Shown here piece by piece: positions 1 to 7,345 of a stretch of 11,606 nt of DNA. The stretch covers positions 1 to 11,606 of the forward strand of contig CAZWUZ010000106.1 of NCBI GenBank assembly GCA_964637655.1. The letters are read 5' to 3'. The DNA comes from CAZWUZ01 sp964637655 [NCBI: uncultured bacterium] (GTDB lineage: Bacteria > DAOPZR01). The notes below the pieces were generated by a model. That model was not told the DNA's origin. It searched no databases and saw only the letters and a program-made list of their open reading frames with translations. The position numbers and the translations under genes were made by a program. Numbering within the stretch: the stretch's first letter is position 1; each line of letters begins with the position of its first letter.

Positions 1-1133
1 AGCAGGCGGCCGGGGGGCAATGGGTAGATGCGGCGATGCCGGCGGCGCTCTACCGCGGCACGGTGCCGCAGGTGCGCACAAAGACGTTTTTCGTCGGGCA
101 GTCGGCGCTCGGCAACGGGGTGCAGGCAGCGGCGCTGACCGGCGGCGGGCTGCAGCTGAAGCTCGACTGCCCGGTGGCGGACGACCTGAAGGCGGTCGGC
201 GCGTTCAATGTCCGCTCGACCGGGGCGGCGGTGTTCGCGGTGAACGACGTGTATATCCAGTACCTGCTGGCAGGGCAGACGCTGCAGGCGGGCCGTATCA
301 AGGTGCCGTTCGGGCGCGAGCAGGCGGTGCGTCCGACGGTCGGGCGGGAGGAGGTGTTCATCAGCGCCTACGCGCAGCCGGCGCGCGGCGCCCTGCACAA
401 CGTCTATGACATCGGGCTGCAGCTGGCGGGCAGACTCCCCGTCGACCAGTTCTCCTACCGGCTGTTCCTCGGCAACGGCGGCATCAGCACGGTGGCGGAC
501 AGCAGCGCGATGGCGCGCAACAGCCAGGCCTCGCCGGATATCAACGATGCCAAGCAGGTGGGCGGCGTGCTGACCTGGAAACCGCTGGCCGGCGCGTTCA
601 TCGAAGGCGCGTACTTCGCGGGTGATTACACCAGCACCAATGCCGGGGTGGGCCGCGCGCGGTTCACCGCCTACGACGTCAATGCCGGCTACGATATTGC
701 CGGCGCGCTGCTGGTTTCGGGCGAGTATGCCACCACGCGCCACGACCGGATGCTGCTGGAGTCAGACGCGGGTGCCATCGGTGTCCCGGCCGCGCGCGCC
801 CTGACCGACGCCCGGGTCAACGAATACGTGCTGAAGGCGGTCTGGCACGGGACGCCGGACTGGCAGGCAGGACTGCGCTACAGCGTCATCGACCCGAAAT
901 CGTTCGCGGCGGAAGTAGCGGCGCAGTTCGCGCAGGAGCGCAAACTGTCGCTGGCGGTGGCCTATCTCTTCGCGGGTGGCGCGCAGCTCAAGGCGGAATA
1001 CAGCCGCCTGATCACCGATCTCGACTATTATGCCGGCTATGACGCGGCGGCGCTGGCGGGGCAGTACCGGCTGAACCCGGAGTCGGACCCGGACGACGAC
1101 ATATTCGCCCTGCAACTCGCGCTGCAGTTTTGA
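1..1133 (+). CDS. Outer-membrane porin, OprP/OprO-like (5' partial)
   Basis: This is the C-terminal 376 or so residues of a beta-barrel porin resembling the phosphate-selective OprP/OprO family, which passes small anions across the outer membrane. The frame is open to the window edge (first full codon at nt 3) and reads through the internal ATG at 36, so the true start and signal peptide lie upstream. Visible signs are alternating polar/hydrophobic strands, Gly/Tyr/Phe-rich turns, an OprP-like stretch with 'AGRIKVPFGREQ' and 'YRLFLGNGG', and a final strand 'DIFALQLALQF' ending in Phe, as expected for recognition by the BAM insertion machinery. It lies 10 nt before a ModA-like gene and so probably admits the oxyanion handled by the downstream transporter. 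The fold assignment is fairly secure. The substrate is inference from neighbours, and I cannot see selectivity residues. Confidence 0.75.
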   Translation, partial: QAAGGQWVDAAMPAALYRGTVPQVRTKTFFVGQSALGNGVQAAALTGGGLQLKLDCPVADDLKAVGAFNVRSTGAAVFAVNDVYIQYLLAGQTLQAGRIKVPFGREQAVRPTVGREEVFISAYAQPARGALHNVYDIGLQLAGRLPVDQFSYRLFLGNGGISTVADSSAMARNSQASPDINDAKQVGGVLTWKPLAGAFIEGAYFAGDYTSTNAGVGRARFTAYDVNAGYDIAGALLVSGEYATTRHDRMLLESDAGAIGVPAARALTDARVNEYVLKAVWHGTPDWQAGLRYSVIDPKSFAAEVAAQFAQERKLSLAVAYLFAGGAQLKAEYSRLITDLDYYAGYDAAALAGQYRLNPESDPDDDIFALQLALQF

Positions 1134-1143
1134 GGAGGGAAAC

Positions 1144-1971
1144 ATGCACTGCCGGCGCTGGCCGATGCTGCTGGTCATGATGCTGTGCTGCGGCTGCGGT
1201 CAGCCGGAGAACACCGCGGTGCGGCCGGCAGAACCGGCGGCAGTTCTGCAGGCGGGGATGGTGGCCGGCCTGCGGCTGCCGCTGGAGAAACTGCTTGACC
1301 GGTATCAGCAGCAGACCGGAATGCGGGTACTCCCGACGTTTGCGGACAGGACCCAGCTGGCTCAGCAGCTTGCGGCCGGTGCCCCGTATGACCTGCTGAT
1401 TGCGGAGACGGGCAGCATCGGCGCACTGGCGGGAGCGGGCCTGCTCGATGCCGCCAGCATGCGGCCGCTGGTCGAAGGCGTGCTGGTGGTGATGACCGCT
1501 GCTGATGGCGTGCCGCCACCGGCCGACCTGCGCGAACTGGCGCAGCCGCGGTATGCGCGTGTCGCACTGCCCGACCCCGAACAGACCATCTACGGCAGCG
1601 CCGCGCGCACCGCCTGCACACGGTTGGGGCTCTGGCAGCAGCTGCAGCCGCGCATAGTGCTCACGCGCAATGCGGCGCAGGCGGCGGTGTACGCGGAACA
1701 AGGCGAAGTCGCGGCGGCATTCGTGCCGCTGGCCGGCGCGCTCGACCGTCGGGCACCGTACTATGCGGTGCCGGAAGAACTCTATCCGCCGATTATGCAC
1801 GCCATGGCGACCGCGGCAGCGACAGAGCGACAGGCCGAGGCGACAGCATTCCTGGCGTATCTGCTCACCCCGGAGTGCCGGACGGTGTGGGAAAAATTCG
1901 GTTTCAGGATTCCGCCAGCGGCGGGCGGAACAGCACCTGTTGTGCCACGGGGGGACAGGAGGAGCGAATGA
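1144..1971 (+). CDS. Divergent ModA-like periplasmic oxyanion-binding lipoprotein
   Basis: A 275-residue protein of the molybdate-binding ModA family (class II periplasmic binding fold). The start follows a strong AGGAGG at 1133-1138. The N-terminus has basic residues, a hydrophobic core and a cysteine cluster 'LCCGCG' (Cys15, 16 and 18), an unusual lipobox that still suggests lipid attachment. Family landmarks are 'QLAQQLAAGAPYDLLIAE' (residues 71-88), 'IYGSAARTAC' (149-158) and 'NAAQAAVYAEQGEVAAAFVPL' in shorter form near 176-196. It is clearly paralogous to the second ModA at 2672. The usual Gly-Ser-Thr before the QLAQQ helix is replaced by Ala-Asp-Arg-Thr (67-70), removing an oxyanion-contacting Ser. 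It could therefore bind another ligand or act as a sensor or scaffold. Its stop overlaps the next start (ATGA). Family membership is secure; ligand is unknown. Confidence 0.8.
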   Translation: MHCRRWPMLLVMMLCCGCGQPENTAVRPAEPAAVLQAGMVAGLRLPLEKLLDRYQQQTGMRVLPTFADRTQLAQQLAAGAPYDLLIAETGSIGALAGAGLLDAASMRPLVEGVLVVMTAADGVPPPADLRELAQPRYARVALPDPEQTIYGSAARTACTRLGLWQQLQPRIVLTRNAAQAAVYAEQGEVAAAFVPLAGALDRRAPYYAVPEELYPPIMHAMATAAATERQAEATAFLAYLLTPECRTVWEKFGFRIPPAAGGTAPVVPRGDRRSE

Positions 1972-2675
1972 AGCAGGGGCTGAAACTGGTGACGGCCGTG
2001 CCGCTGGCGGCAGCGCGCCAGCAGCTGCTCCCCCTGGTCCGGCAGGCCGCCCACGGGGCCTGCTATGCCATTACCCAGCATGGCCGGCCCGAAGCGGTGC
2101 TGGTGAGCGCCGACCGTTTCTTCGCCCCGTACGCCGCCCTGCACGGGGTGGCGGCGGTGGTGCTGGCGGCGACGGGCGGGAGGCGGGGCGGTGTGCCTGA
2201 CCCGGCAGTGACGGCCCGGTTGTGCCGGCGGCTGCTGCAGGCGGGACTCGCGCCGGTGGTGGTGGTGGCGGATGCGGGTGACCGCCGGCTGACGGCCGCG
2301 CTGGCAGCGACCAGGGTGGCGGTAACGTTTTGCGGCAGCGGCAACCCGGGATTCTCCTCATCGCTGAAACGGGGGGTGCGCTTTATCGCGCCGTGGGGCG
2401 AGGCGCTGCTGGTGGCCTTTGCCTCGCTGCCGGACGTGCGCGTGGCAACGCTGCGGAAGATGCTCGCCGCCTGGCACAGGGAGCGGAGGGGAATCGTGCA
2501 ACCGGAGTACCGGGGACGGCGCGGGCACCCGGTGCTGCTCGCTGCCGGCTATCAGCGGGAACTGCTGGCCCTCGACCCGCGCCGGGGGATGCAGACCTTC
2601 ATGCGCCGGCATCAGGCGGATATCCGCACGGTGGCGGTCACCGACGCGGGAATACTGAAAAGGAAAGACCGATGA
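1968..2675 (+). CDS. Phd/YefM-like domain fused to degenerate MocA/MobA-type nucleotidyltransferase
   Basis: A 235-residue two-domain protein. The chosen ATG overlaps the previous stop and has AGGAGG at 1957-1962; longer in-frame starts have no such site. Residues 5-55 resemble Phd/YefM antitoxins, with 'PLAAARQQL', 'AITQHGRPEAVLVSADRF' and an aliphatic helix between; this fold binds DNA as a dimer in antitoxins. Residues 61-230 follow the MocA/MobA nucleotidyltransferase family, which attaches CMP or GMP to molybdopterin: 'VAAVVLAA', 'NPGFSSSLKRG' (126-136), 'YRGRRGHPVLL' (181-191) and 'MQTFMRRH'. The catalytic elements are eroded. The Gly-rich loop with its Lys is shortened ('TGGRRGGVPD'), the Asp of the usual GDQP is Ser153 (ASLP, 152-155), and the C-terminal D-I-D is absent. 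No toxin gene is adjacent. I infer a regulator or sensor rather than an active enzyme; this is unproven. Confidence 0.7.
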   Translation: MKQGLKLVTAVPLAAARQQLLPLVRQAAHGACYAITQHGRPEAVLVSADRFFAPYAALHGVAAVVLAATGGRRGGVPDPAVTARLCRRLLQAGLAPVVVVADAGDRRLTAALAATRVAVTFCGSGNPGFSSSLKRGVRFIAPWGEALLVAFASLPDVRVATLRKMLAAWHRERRGIVQPEYRGRRGHPVLLAAGYQRELLALDPRRGMQTFMRRHQADIRTVAVTDAGILKRKDR

Positions 2676-3439
2676 ACATGCAGAAGCGGGCGTTCCTGCT
2701 GTGCGCCGCGGCAATGCTGCTGACGGGATGCGGAGAGCAGACAACCCTGACCATTCACCCGCTTACGGTGGCGGCGGCGGCGAACATCCAGCCGGTCATC
2801 CGGCAGGCCGCCGCGCAGTTCAGACAGGGTGACGGGCGCGGACTCGTTTACACGGTGAAGACCACCTTCGGGTCGACGCAGCAGCTGGCGCAGCAGGTGG
2901 CGGCAGGCGCCCCGGTCGACCTCTTCATTGCCGCCGACACGGTGACCGTGGCGCAACTGGCGGCATCCGGGCACATCCTGCCGCACAGCGTGCAGGTGTA
3001 CGCATACGGCAGCGTCGTGCTCTGGCGGCAGGACACGACGGTGACGGGACTGGCAGCGCCTGGCGGTGAACCCATAGAGCGTATCGCCATCGCCAATCCC
3101 GACCTCTCCCCCTACGGTGCCGCGGCGCGCACGGCGCTGCAGCAGGCAAACCTGTGGACGCGCCTGCAGCCGAAACTGGTGCTCGGCGCGAACGTGGCGC
3201 AGGTGGCGACCTGGGCACAACGGGGCGAGGCGGATGTCGCCTTCCTGCCGCTTTCGCTGGCGCGACAGCACGGGCTGGCAGCTGAGCCGGTACCCGGGGC
3301 GCCGCGCCTGGCGCAGGCACTGGGCATCGTCGCGCACCGCGCACCGGCGCGCCTGCAGGCGGCGGCGGCTTTTGCCGCGTACCTGCGCGGCCCGGCGGGC
3401 GCAGCACTGCTGCAGGAGGCAGGGTACGAACTGCCGTGA
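2672..3439 (+). CDS. modA: Molybdate/tungstate ABC transporter substrate-binding lipoprotein ModA
   Basis: A 255-residue periplasmic binding protein that would deliver molybdate (or tungstate) to ModBC. The start ATG overlaps the previous stop and has AGGA at 2661-2664; another Met two codons later is possible. A short basic N-terminus and hydrophobic stretch lead to a classic lipobox LTGC (17-20), so Cys20 is probably lipidated. Conserved ModA elements are 'VAAAANIQPVI' (33-43), 'TTFGSTQQLAQQVAAGAPVD' (64-83) with Ser68 in the oxyanion-contact position, 'NPDLSPYGAAARTAL' (142-156), and 'ANVAQVATWAQRGEADVAF' (173-191). The first binding Ser of E. coli ModA appears as Ala/Asn here, which I believe is a common family variant. 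It lies directly before modB with a GTGA overlap. Tungstate or another oxyanion cannot be excluded from sequence alone. Confidence 0.88.
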   Translation: MNMQKRAFLLCAAAMLLTGCGEQTTLTIHPLTVAAAANIQPVIRQAAAQFRQGDGRGLVYTVKTTFGSTQQLAQQVAAGAPVDLFIAADTVTVAQLAASGHILPHSVQVYAYGSVVLWRQDTTVTGLAAPGGEPIERIAIANPDLSPYGAAARTALQQANLWTRLQPKLVLGANVAQVATWAQRGEADVAFLPLSLARQHGLAAEPVPGAPRLAQALGIVAHRAPARLQAAAAFAAYLRGPAGAALLQEAGYELP

Positions 3440-4071
3440 GTGACGCGCTGCTGGTTTCGCTGCGGGTAACGCTGCTCGCCGCCCCCGCCATCGCGCTGCT
3501 CGGGATTATCGGCGCGGTGCTGCTGGCACACTGGCGCAGCCCGTGGCGCAACCTGGTGGAACTCGCCTGCATACTTCCCATCGTCCTGCCGCCGACGGTT
3601 ACCGGCTATTACCTGCTCAACCTGCTCGGCCGCCACGCGCTCGGGCAGTTCGTCCAGCTGCTGTTCACGCCGGTCGGCGCGGCCATTGCCGCAACCGTGA
3701 TGGGGCTGCCGCTGATGGTGATTGCCGGCAAGGCCGCCATCGCCGGGGTTGATGCGCGGCTGGAAGCGGCGGCGCGCACGCTCGGCGCATCGGAGTGGCG
3801 GGTGCTCTGCGACATCACCCTGCCGCTGGCCAGGCGCGGGCTGGTGGCGGGATTCCTGCTTGCCTGCGCGCGCGCCTTCGGCGAATTCGGCGCCACGCTG
3901 ATGGTGGCCGGGTCGCAGCCGGGGAGCACGCGGACGCTCTCGATTGCGCTCTATGACGCGGTGCAACTGGGCGATGACGCGACGGCGCTGGCCATCGTGG
4001 CACTGCTTACCGGCTGTACGGTGGCGGTACTCGCGCTCACCCGCTGGCTGGAACGGGGAGGCGCGCGATGA
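3436..4071 (+). CDS. modB: Molybdate ABC transporter permease ModB
   Basis: A 211-residue inner-membrane permease that forms, as a dimer, the channel through which ModC-driven oxyanion import occurs. It starts with GTG overlapping the modA stop (GTGA); an AGGAGG sits at 3414-3419, somewhat far away, so translation coupling probably matters. About five hydrophobic segments are visible (near residues 9-31, 40-64, 78-103, 133-158 and 183-202). The cytoplasmic EAA loop that docks on the ATPase is clear: 'EAAARTLGASEWRV' from Glu110, then 'ITLPLARRG' with Pro130. The following 'ARAFGEFGATLMVAG' is typical of ModB. Length matches the family (about 220-230). Its stop overlaps the modC start by 4 nt. 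Confidence 0.93.
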   Translation: MSDALLVSLRVTLLAAPAIALLGIIGAVLLAHWRSPWRNLVELACILPIVLPPTVTGYYLLNLLGRHALGQFVQLLFTPVGAAIAATVMGLPLMVIAGKAAIAGVDARLEAAARTLGASEWRVLCDITLPLARRGLVAGFLLACARAFGEFGATLMVAGSQPGSTRTLSIALYDAVQLGDDATALAIVALLTGCTVAVLALTRWLERGGAR

Positions 4072-5156
4072 ACGGCCTGACGGCAGAGTTCGTGCGCCCG
4101 CTGCGCCATTTTGCGCTCGACCTGTCGCTTACCCACACGCAGGGGATACTGGCGCTCTTCGGCGCGTCAGGGGCAGGCAAGACCCAGATGCTGGAATGCC
4201 TTGCCGGGCTGGCCATGCCGGCCACCGGCAGCATCACGCTCGACCACCGGGTCTTTTTCCGCCGTGCCACGGGCAGCCCGACGGTAAAACTGCCGCCGCG
4301 GCGGCGGGGCATCGGGTATGTCGTGCAGGACGGCGCGCTCTTTCCGCACCTGACGCTGGCGGCCAATGTCGCCTACGGCATGCGCGGCGAAGCGGACGCC
4401 GCGGCGCGCGCCCGCACGCTGCTCGCGGACATGGGCATCGGCGAACTGGCGGAGCGCTACCCGCGCGAGGTATCGGGCGGGCAGCAGCGGCGGGCGGCCA
4501 TCGCCCGCGCGCTAGCCATCCGCCCGCGCCTGCTGCTCCTGGACGAGCCGTTCGTGCACCTCGACCGGCAGGTACGCGCCCGGCTGATGCGCGACTTGAC
4601 GGAGACGGTGCGCTGTCATGGCCTGCTGGCAGTGCTGGTGACCCACGACCGTGAGGAACTCGCACACTGCGCCGACACCATCGCGCTCATCGAGCGCGGA
4701 CGGCTCATCCAGCAGGGCACGCGTGACGAGGTGCTCGACCGCCCGGCAAGCGCGGCGGCGGCGCGGTTGCTGGGGGAGAGCAACCTGCTCGACGGGGCGG
4801 GCGCAGGAACGGACGGGAAATGGCAGATGGTGCGTACCGGCGGCCTGACGTGGCGGCTGCCCGCGGCGGCGGTGCCGGTGACGGGTGCGGTGACGCTCGG
4901 GGTGCGCAGCAGCGCCCTGAAGATCATCCGCCCGGACGCACCGGTACCGGAGGAACTGGCGCGCAATTGCCAGCGCGGGACGCTGGCTGCCATCGATGCC
5001 CGCCCGGATACGGTGCTCTTCACCATGCGTTTTGCCGACGGCAGCGAACTGACGGGAGCGACGCTCCCCGATGTCTTTGCCCGCAGTGGCGCCCGCGCGG
5101 GCGAGCAGCGCGATGTCGCCGTTGTTCCTGACGGGCTGCGCGTCTACGACAGCTGA
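4068..5156 (+). CDS. modC: Molybdate ABC transporter ATP-binding protein ModC
   Basis: A 362-residue ABC ATPase that energises ModB. The ATG overlaps the modB stop and has GGGGAGG at 4055-4061. Motifs are Walker A GASGAGKT (32-39), Q-loop Gln87 in 'VVQDGALFPHLTL', signature VSGGQQRR (135-142), Walker B LLLLDE (155-160) and switch His193 in 'VTHDREE'. The D-loop is 'FVHLD' (162-166) instead of the usual 'LSALD', a small oddity. Residues from about 235 form a C-terminal TOBE/Mop-like regulatory domain, including 'VTLGVRSSALKII' (275-287), as in ModC proteins, where it can bind molybdate. The length is close to that of E. coli ModC. Its 3' end overlaps the convergent helicase gene by 13 bp, leaving no room for a conventional terminator. 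Confidence 0.93.
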   Translation: MNGLTAEFVRPLRHFALDLSLTHTQGILALFGASGAGKTQMLECLAGLAMPATGSITLDHRVFFRRATGSPTVKLPPRRRGIGYVVQDGALFPHLTLAANVAYGMRGEADAAARARTLLADMGIGELAERYPREVSGGQQRRAAIARALAIRPRLLLLDEPFVHLDRQVRARLMRDLTETVRCHGLLAVLVTHDREELAHCADTIALIERGRLIQQGTRDEVLDRPASAAAARLLGESNLLDGAGAGTDGKWQMVRTGGLTWRLPAAAVPVTGAVTLGVRSSALKIIRPDAPVPEELARNCQRGTLAAIDARPDTVLFTMRFADGSELTGATLPDVFARSGARAGEQRDVAVVPDGLRVYDS

Positions 5157-7345
5157 CCGGCGGGGGTGCCCTCGCGGCCGATGATAACCTCCTGCAGGCG
5201 CGTGGCGAGATGTGAATGGCGGTGGGTGCTGTAGCGCAGCGCCGCCTTGACCACGTCATAGGGCATGATCATCACCAGTTTCTCCTGCGCGCGCGTCATC
5301 GCGGTGTAGAAGAGGTTGCGGTTGAGCAGGAAGTAGCACCCCGCGCGTGTGGCAAGGAAAATGACCGCGCGGTTCTCGCTCCCCTGCGCCTTGTGCACGG
5401 TCATCGCGTAATTGAGCACGATGCTCTCCAGCGCCGGTTCGGGCACCCGCACGGTTTTCCCGTAGAACTCGATGTCCATCGCGCGCGTCGTCGCGTCCTG
5501 CCCGAGCACATAGCCGATATCACCGTTGAACAGGTCGAGGGTGTAGTCGTTGCGCCGCTGCATCACCTTGTCGCCGCGGCGGAACTCCCGGCCCAGCGCG
5601 ACAAAACTGTTGTCCGCGGCGCGCGGGTTGAGCAGGTCGCGCAGACGGATATTGAGCGATGACACCGAGATGTCGCCGCCCCCCTTGTTGAGCGGGGTGA
5701 GCACATGGATGTCGCGGATGGGGTCGTACCCCTCCGCGCGCAGCGTGGCCACGGCTTCCTCCAGCGCGCGCAGCATCTGCTGCGGGTCGGCCGTGTCGAC
5801 GAAGCGGAAATCGGGTGTGTCACGCACGGGAAAGGGTTTTTCGAGGTTGATCAGCCCGGCATTGCGCAGGATGGTCGAGTTGCGCGCCTGCCGGAACACC
5901 GCGGTCAGCACCACCTGCGGGATGGCATAGGCGGAAGCGAGCGCGGTCAGCACGTTGCCCGCCTCGACTGACGGAAGCTGGTAGGGGTCGCCGATGAGCA
6001 CGAGGCGCACGTCCGGGGCCAGCCCGTCGAGGATGGCGCGCAGCAGCAGCAGGTCGAGCATCGATGCCTCATCGATGATGAGGCAGCCCGTCACGAGCGG
6101 GTGCTCCGCGTCGACGCGGAAACCGCGGTGCGGCACGGCGCGGAACAGGCGGTGTACCGTCTGCGCGGGGACGCCGGTCAGCGACTGCAGTTTCCACGCC
6201 GCCTTGCCCGTCGGGGCCGCCACCTTGAACTCGCTGCCGAGGCGCTGCAGCACGGCGAACAGGCCGCGGCAGAGAGTCGACTTGCCCGTGCCGGCGGCAC
6301 CGGTGATGATGCATACCGGCTGGCAGACGGCGGTGCGGATGGCGGTTTTCTGCTCGTCGCTGAAAGCGAGGTGCAGGTCGCGCGCGCAGGCATCAATGAG
6401 CAGGTCGAGTGACGGCAGGTCGCGCGGGGGCCGGGCGAGCCGCGCGGCGAGCAGCTGCGCCACCGCCTGCTCCGCTTCGTGGTAGGCGGGGAGGTAGACG
6501 CGGTCCTGCTCGATGACTACCTGTTCCGCGGCGAGTACCTGCGCCTCACACCACGCGCGCGGCAGTCCGAGCAGGTCGCTGATGCCCTTCACCAGTTCGT
6601 TGAGGTAGAGGAAACTGTGCCCGGTCTTGGCCATGGTCGCGGTGATGACGAACCTGACGGCGGCAGCCGCGCGCTCGTCCGCCAGCGGGTCGAGTCCCGC
6701 CTGCTGCGCGATGGCGTCCGCCGTGCGGAACCCGATCCCCTTGAAATCGCTGATGAGACGGTAAGGATGCTGGCGCACCTGCTGCGCCGCGTTGTCGCCG
6801 TATTTACGGTAGATGCGCCCCGCGCGCAGCGGGGAGAAGCCGAGCAGGATGAGGTCGCGCAGGGAGGTATCGGCTCCGCGCACGCTGCTGACGATGCGTT
6901 CGCGTACCGCCGGCGTGATCCCTTCGATTTCCGCCAGGCGGTGGCTCTCTTCGCTGATGACGCGCAGCGCGTCGGCCCCGAAAGCGCTGACGATGCGGGT
7001 GGCCAGCGTTTCGCCCACCCCGTCGATGGCGGCGATCAGGTAACGTGCCACCGCTTCGCGCGTGTACGGGGTTTCCGGGGTGAACTCGTCAACCTCGAGA
7101 CAGGCGCCGAAGCGCGGATGCTGCGTGCGGGTGCCGCGGGCGCGGATGCAATCACGCGGCTGCACCTGCGGCAGGTAGCCGGCCAGGGTGTGTTCCGTGC
7201 CGTCCGCCGCGGTGAGCGTGACCACTTTCCAGCCGGTGTCGGGGTTGGCGAAAATGACGGCGCCAACGGTGCCCGCCACCTCGGCGCCGCGCGCCTCGCG
7301 CTCGGTGACGAAGTCGAAGACGAGCTGCCTACTGCGCCGGGACAC
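5144..7345 (-). CDS. recD2: RecD2-type ATP-dependent 5'-3' DNA helicase (SF1B)
   Basis: A 733-residue helicase, the normal length for RecD2, which unwinds DNA 5' to 3' and acts in repair in bacteria lacking RecBCD. I chose the GTG at 7345 because GAGGAGG (7352-7358) is 6 nt before it and homology begins here; the open frame extends further only as a shadow of the upstream gene. The N-terminal OB-like part (about 20-90) is followed by helix-hairpin-helix elements ('IDGVGETLATRI' 107-118, 'IEGITPAVRERI', 'FKGIGFRTADAIA' 201-213). Helicase motifs are Gln332 (Q motif), GAAGTGKST (349-357), 'APTGKAA' (377-383), IIDEAS (423-428), 'GDPYQLPSV' (452-460), 'TAVFRQ', 'MTVHKAQGSE' (648-657) and 'YTAMTRAQEKL' (680-690). 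It is co-transcribed with the nuclease gene, whose 3' end it overlaps by 17 nt. Confidence 0.93.
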   Translation of the reverse strand: MSRRSRQLVFDFVTEREARGAEVAGTVGAVIFANPDTGWKVVTLTAADGTEHTLAGYLPQVQPRDCIRARGTRTQHPRFGACLEVDEFTPETPYTREAVARYLIAAIDGVGETLATRIVSAFGADALRVISEESHRLAEIEGITPAVRERIVSSVRGADTSLRDLILLGFSPLRAGRIYRKYGDNAAQQVRQHPYRLISDFKGIGFRTADAIAQQAGLDPLADERAAAAVRFVITATMAKTGHSFLYLNELVKGISDLLGLPRAWCEAQVLAAEQVVIEQDRVYLPAYHEAEQAVAQLLAARLARPPRDLPSLDLLIDACARDLHLAFSDEQKTAIRTAVCQPVCIITGAAGTGKSTLCRGLFAVLQRLGSEFKVAAPTGKAAWKLQSLTGVPAQTVHRLFRAVPHRGFRVDAEHPLVTGCLIIDEASMLDLLLLRAILDGLAPDVRLVLIGDPYQLPSVEAGNVLTALASAYAIPQVVLTAVFRQARNSTILRNAGLINLEKPFPVRDTPDFRFVDTADPQQMLRALEEAVATLRAEGYDPIRDIHVLTPLNKGGGDISVSSLNIRLRDLLNPRAADNSFVALGREFRRGDKVMQRRNDYTLDLFNGDIGYVLGQDATTRAMDIEFYGKTVRVPEPALESIVLNYAMTVHKAQGSENRAVIFLATRAGCYFLLNRNLFYTAMTRAQEKLVMIMPYDVVKAALRYSTHRHSHLATRLQEVIIGREGTPAGQLS

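Noticed and set aside
36-1133. Porin as a complete gene starting at the ATG at 36
   Set aside because: The frame is open to the window edge, there is no ribosome-binding site, no signal peptide, and residues before the Met continue the protein. It is a truncated gene.
1968-2140. A toxin-antitoxin module based on the Phd-like domain
   Set aside because: No partner toxin gene overlaps or flanks it; the domain is continuous with the nucleotidyltransferase-like part and embedded in a transport operon.
5216-5662. Long plus-strand frames opposite recD2 and the giant surface gene
   Set aside because: Their Arg/Ala/Gly/Pro-rich translations show no domain and are expected mirror frames of GC-rich genes; the minus-strand frames carry complete, recognisable motifs.
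6065-6085. Perfect inverted repeat with 9-bp arms (TGCCTCATC) around a 3-nt loop
   Set aside because: It falls on the Walker B codons of recD2 (Leu-Ile-Ile-Asp-Glu-Ala), there is no T-run, and the sequence is fully explained by coding constraint.
6105-6120. 16-bp perfect palindrome TCCGCGTCGACGCGGA
   Set aside because: It is a single copy inside recD2 codons for Arg-Val-Asp-Ala; such palindromes arise readily in GC-rich DNA and no second site or regulatory context was seen.
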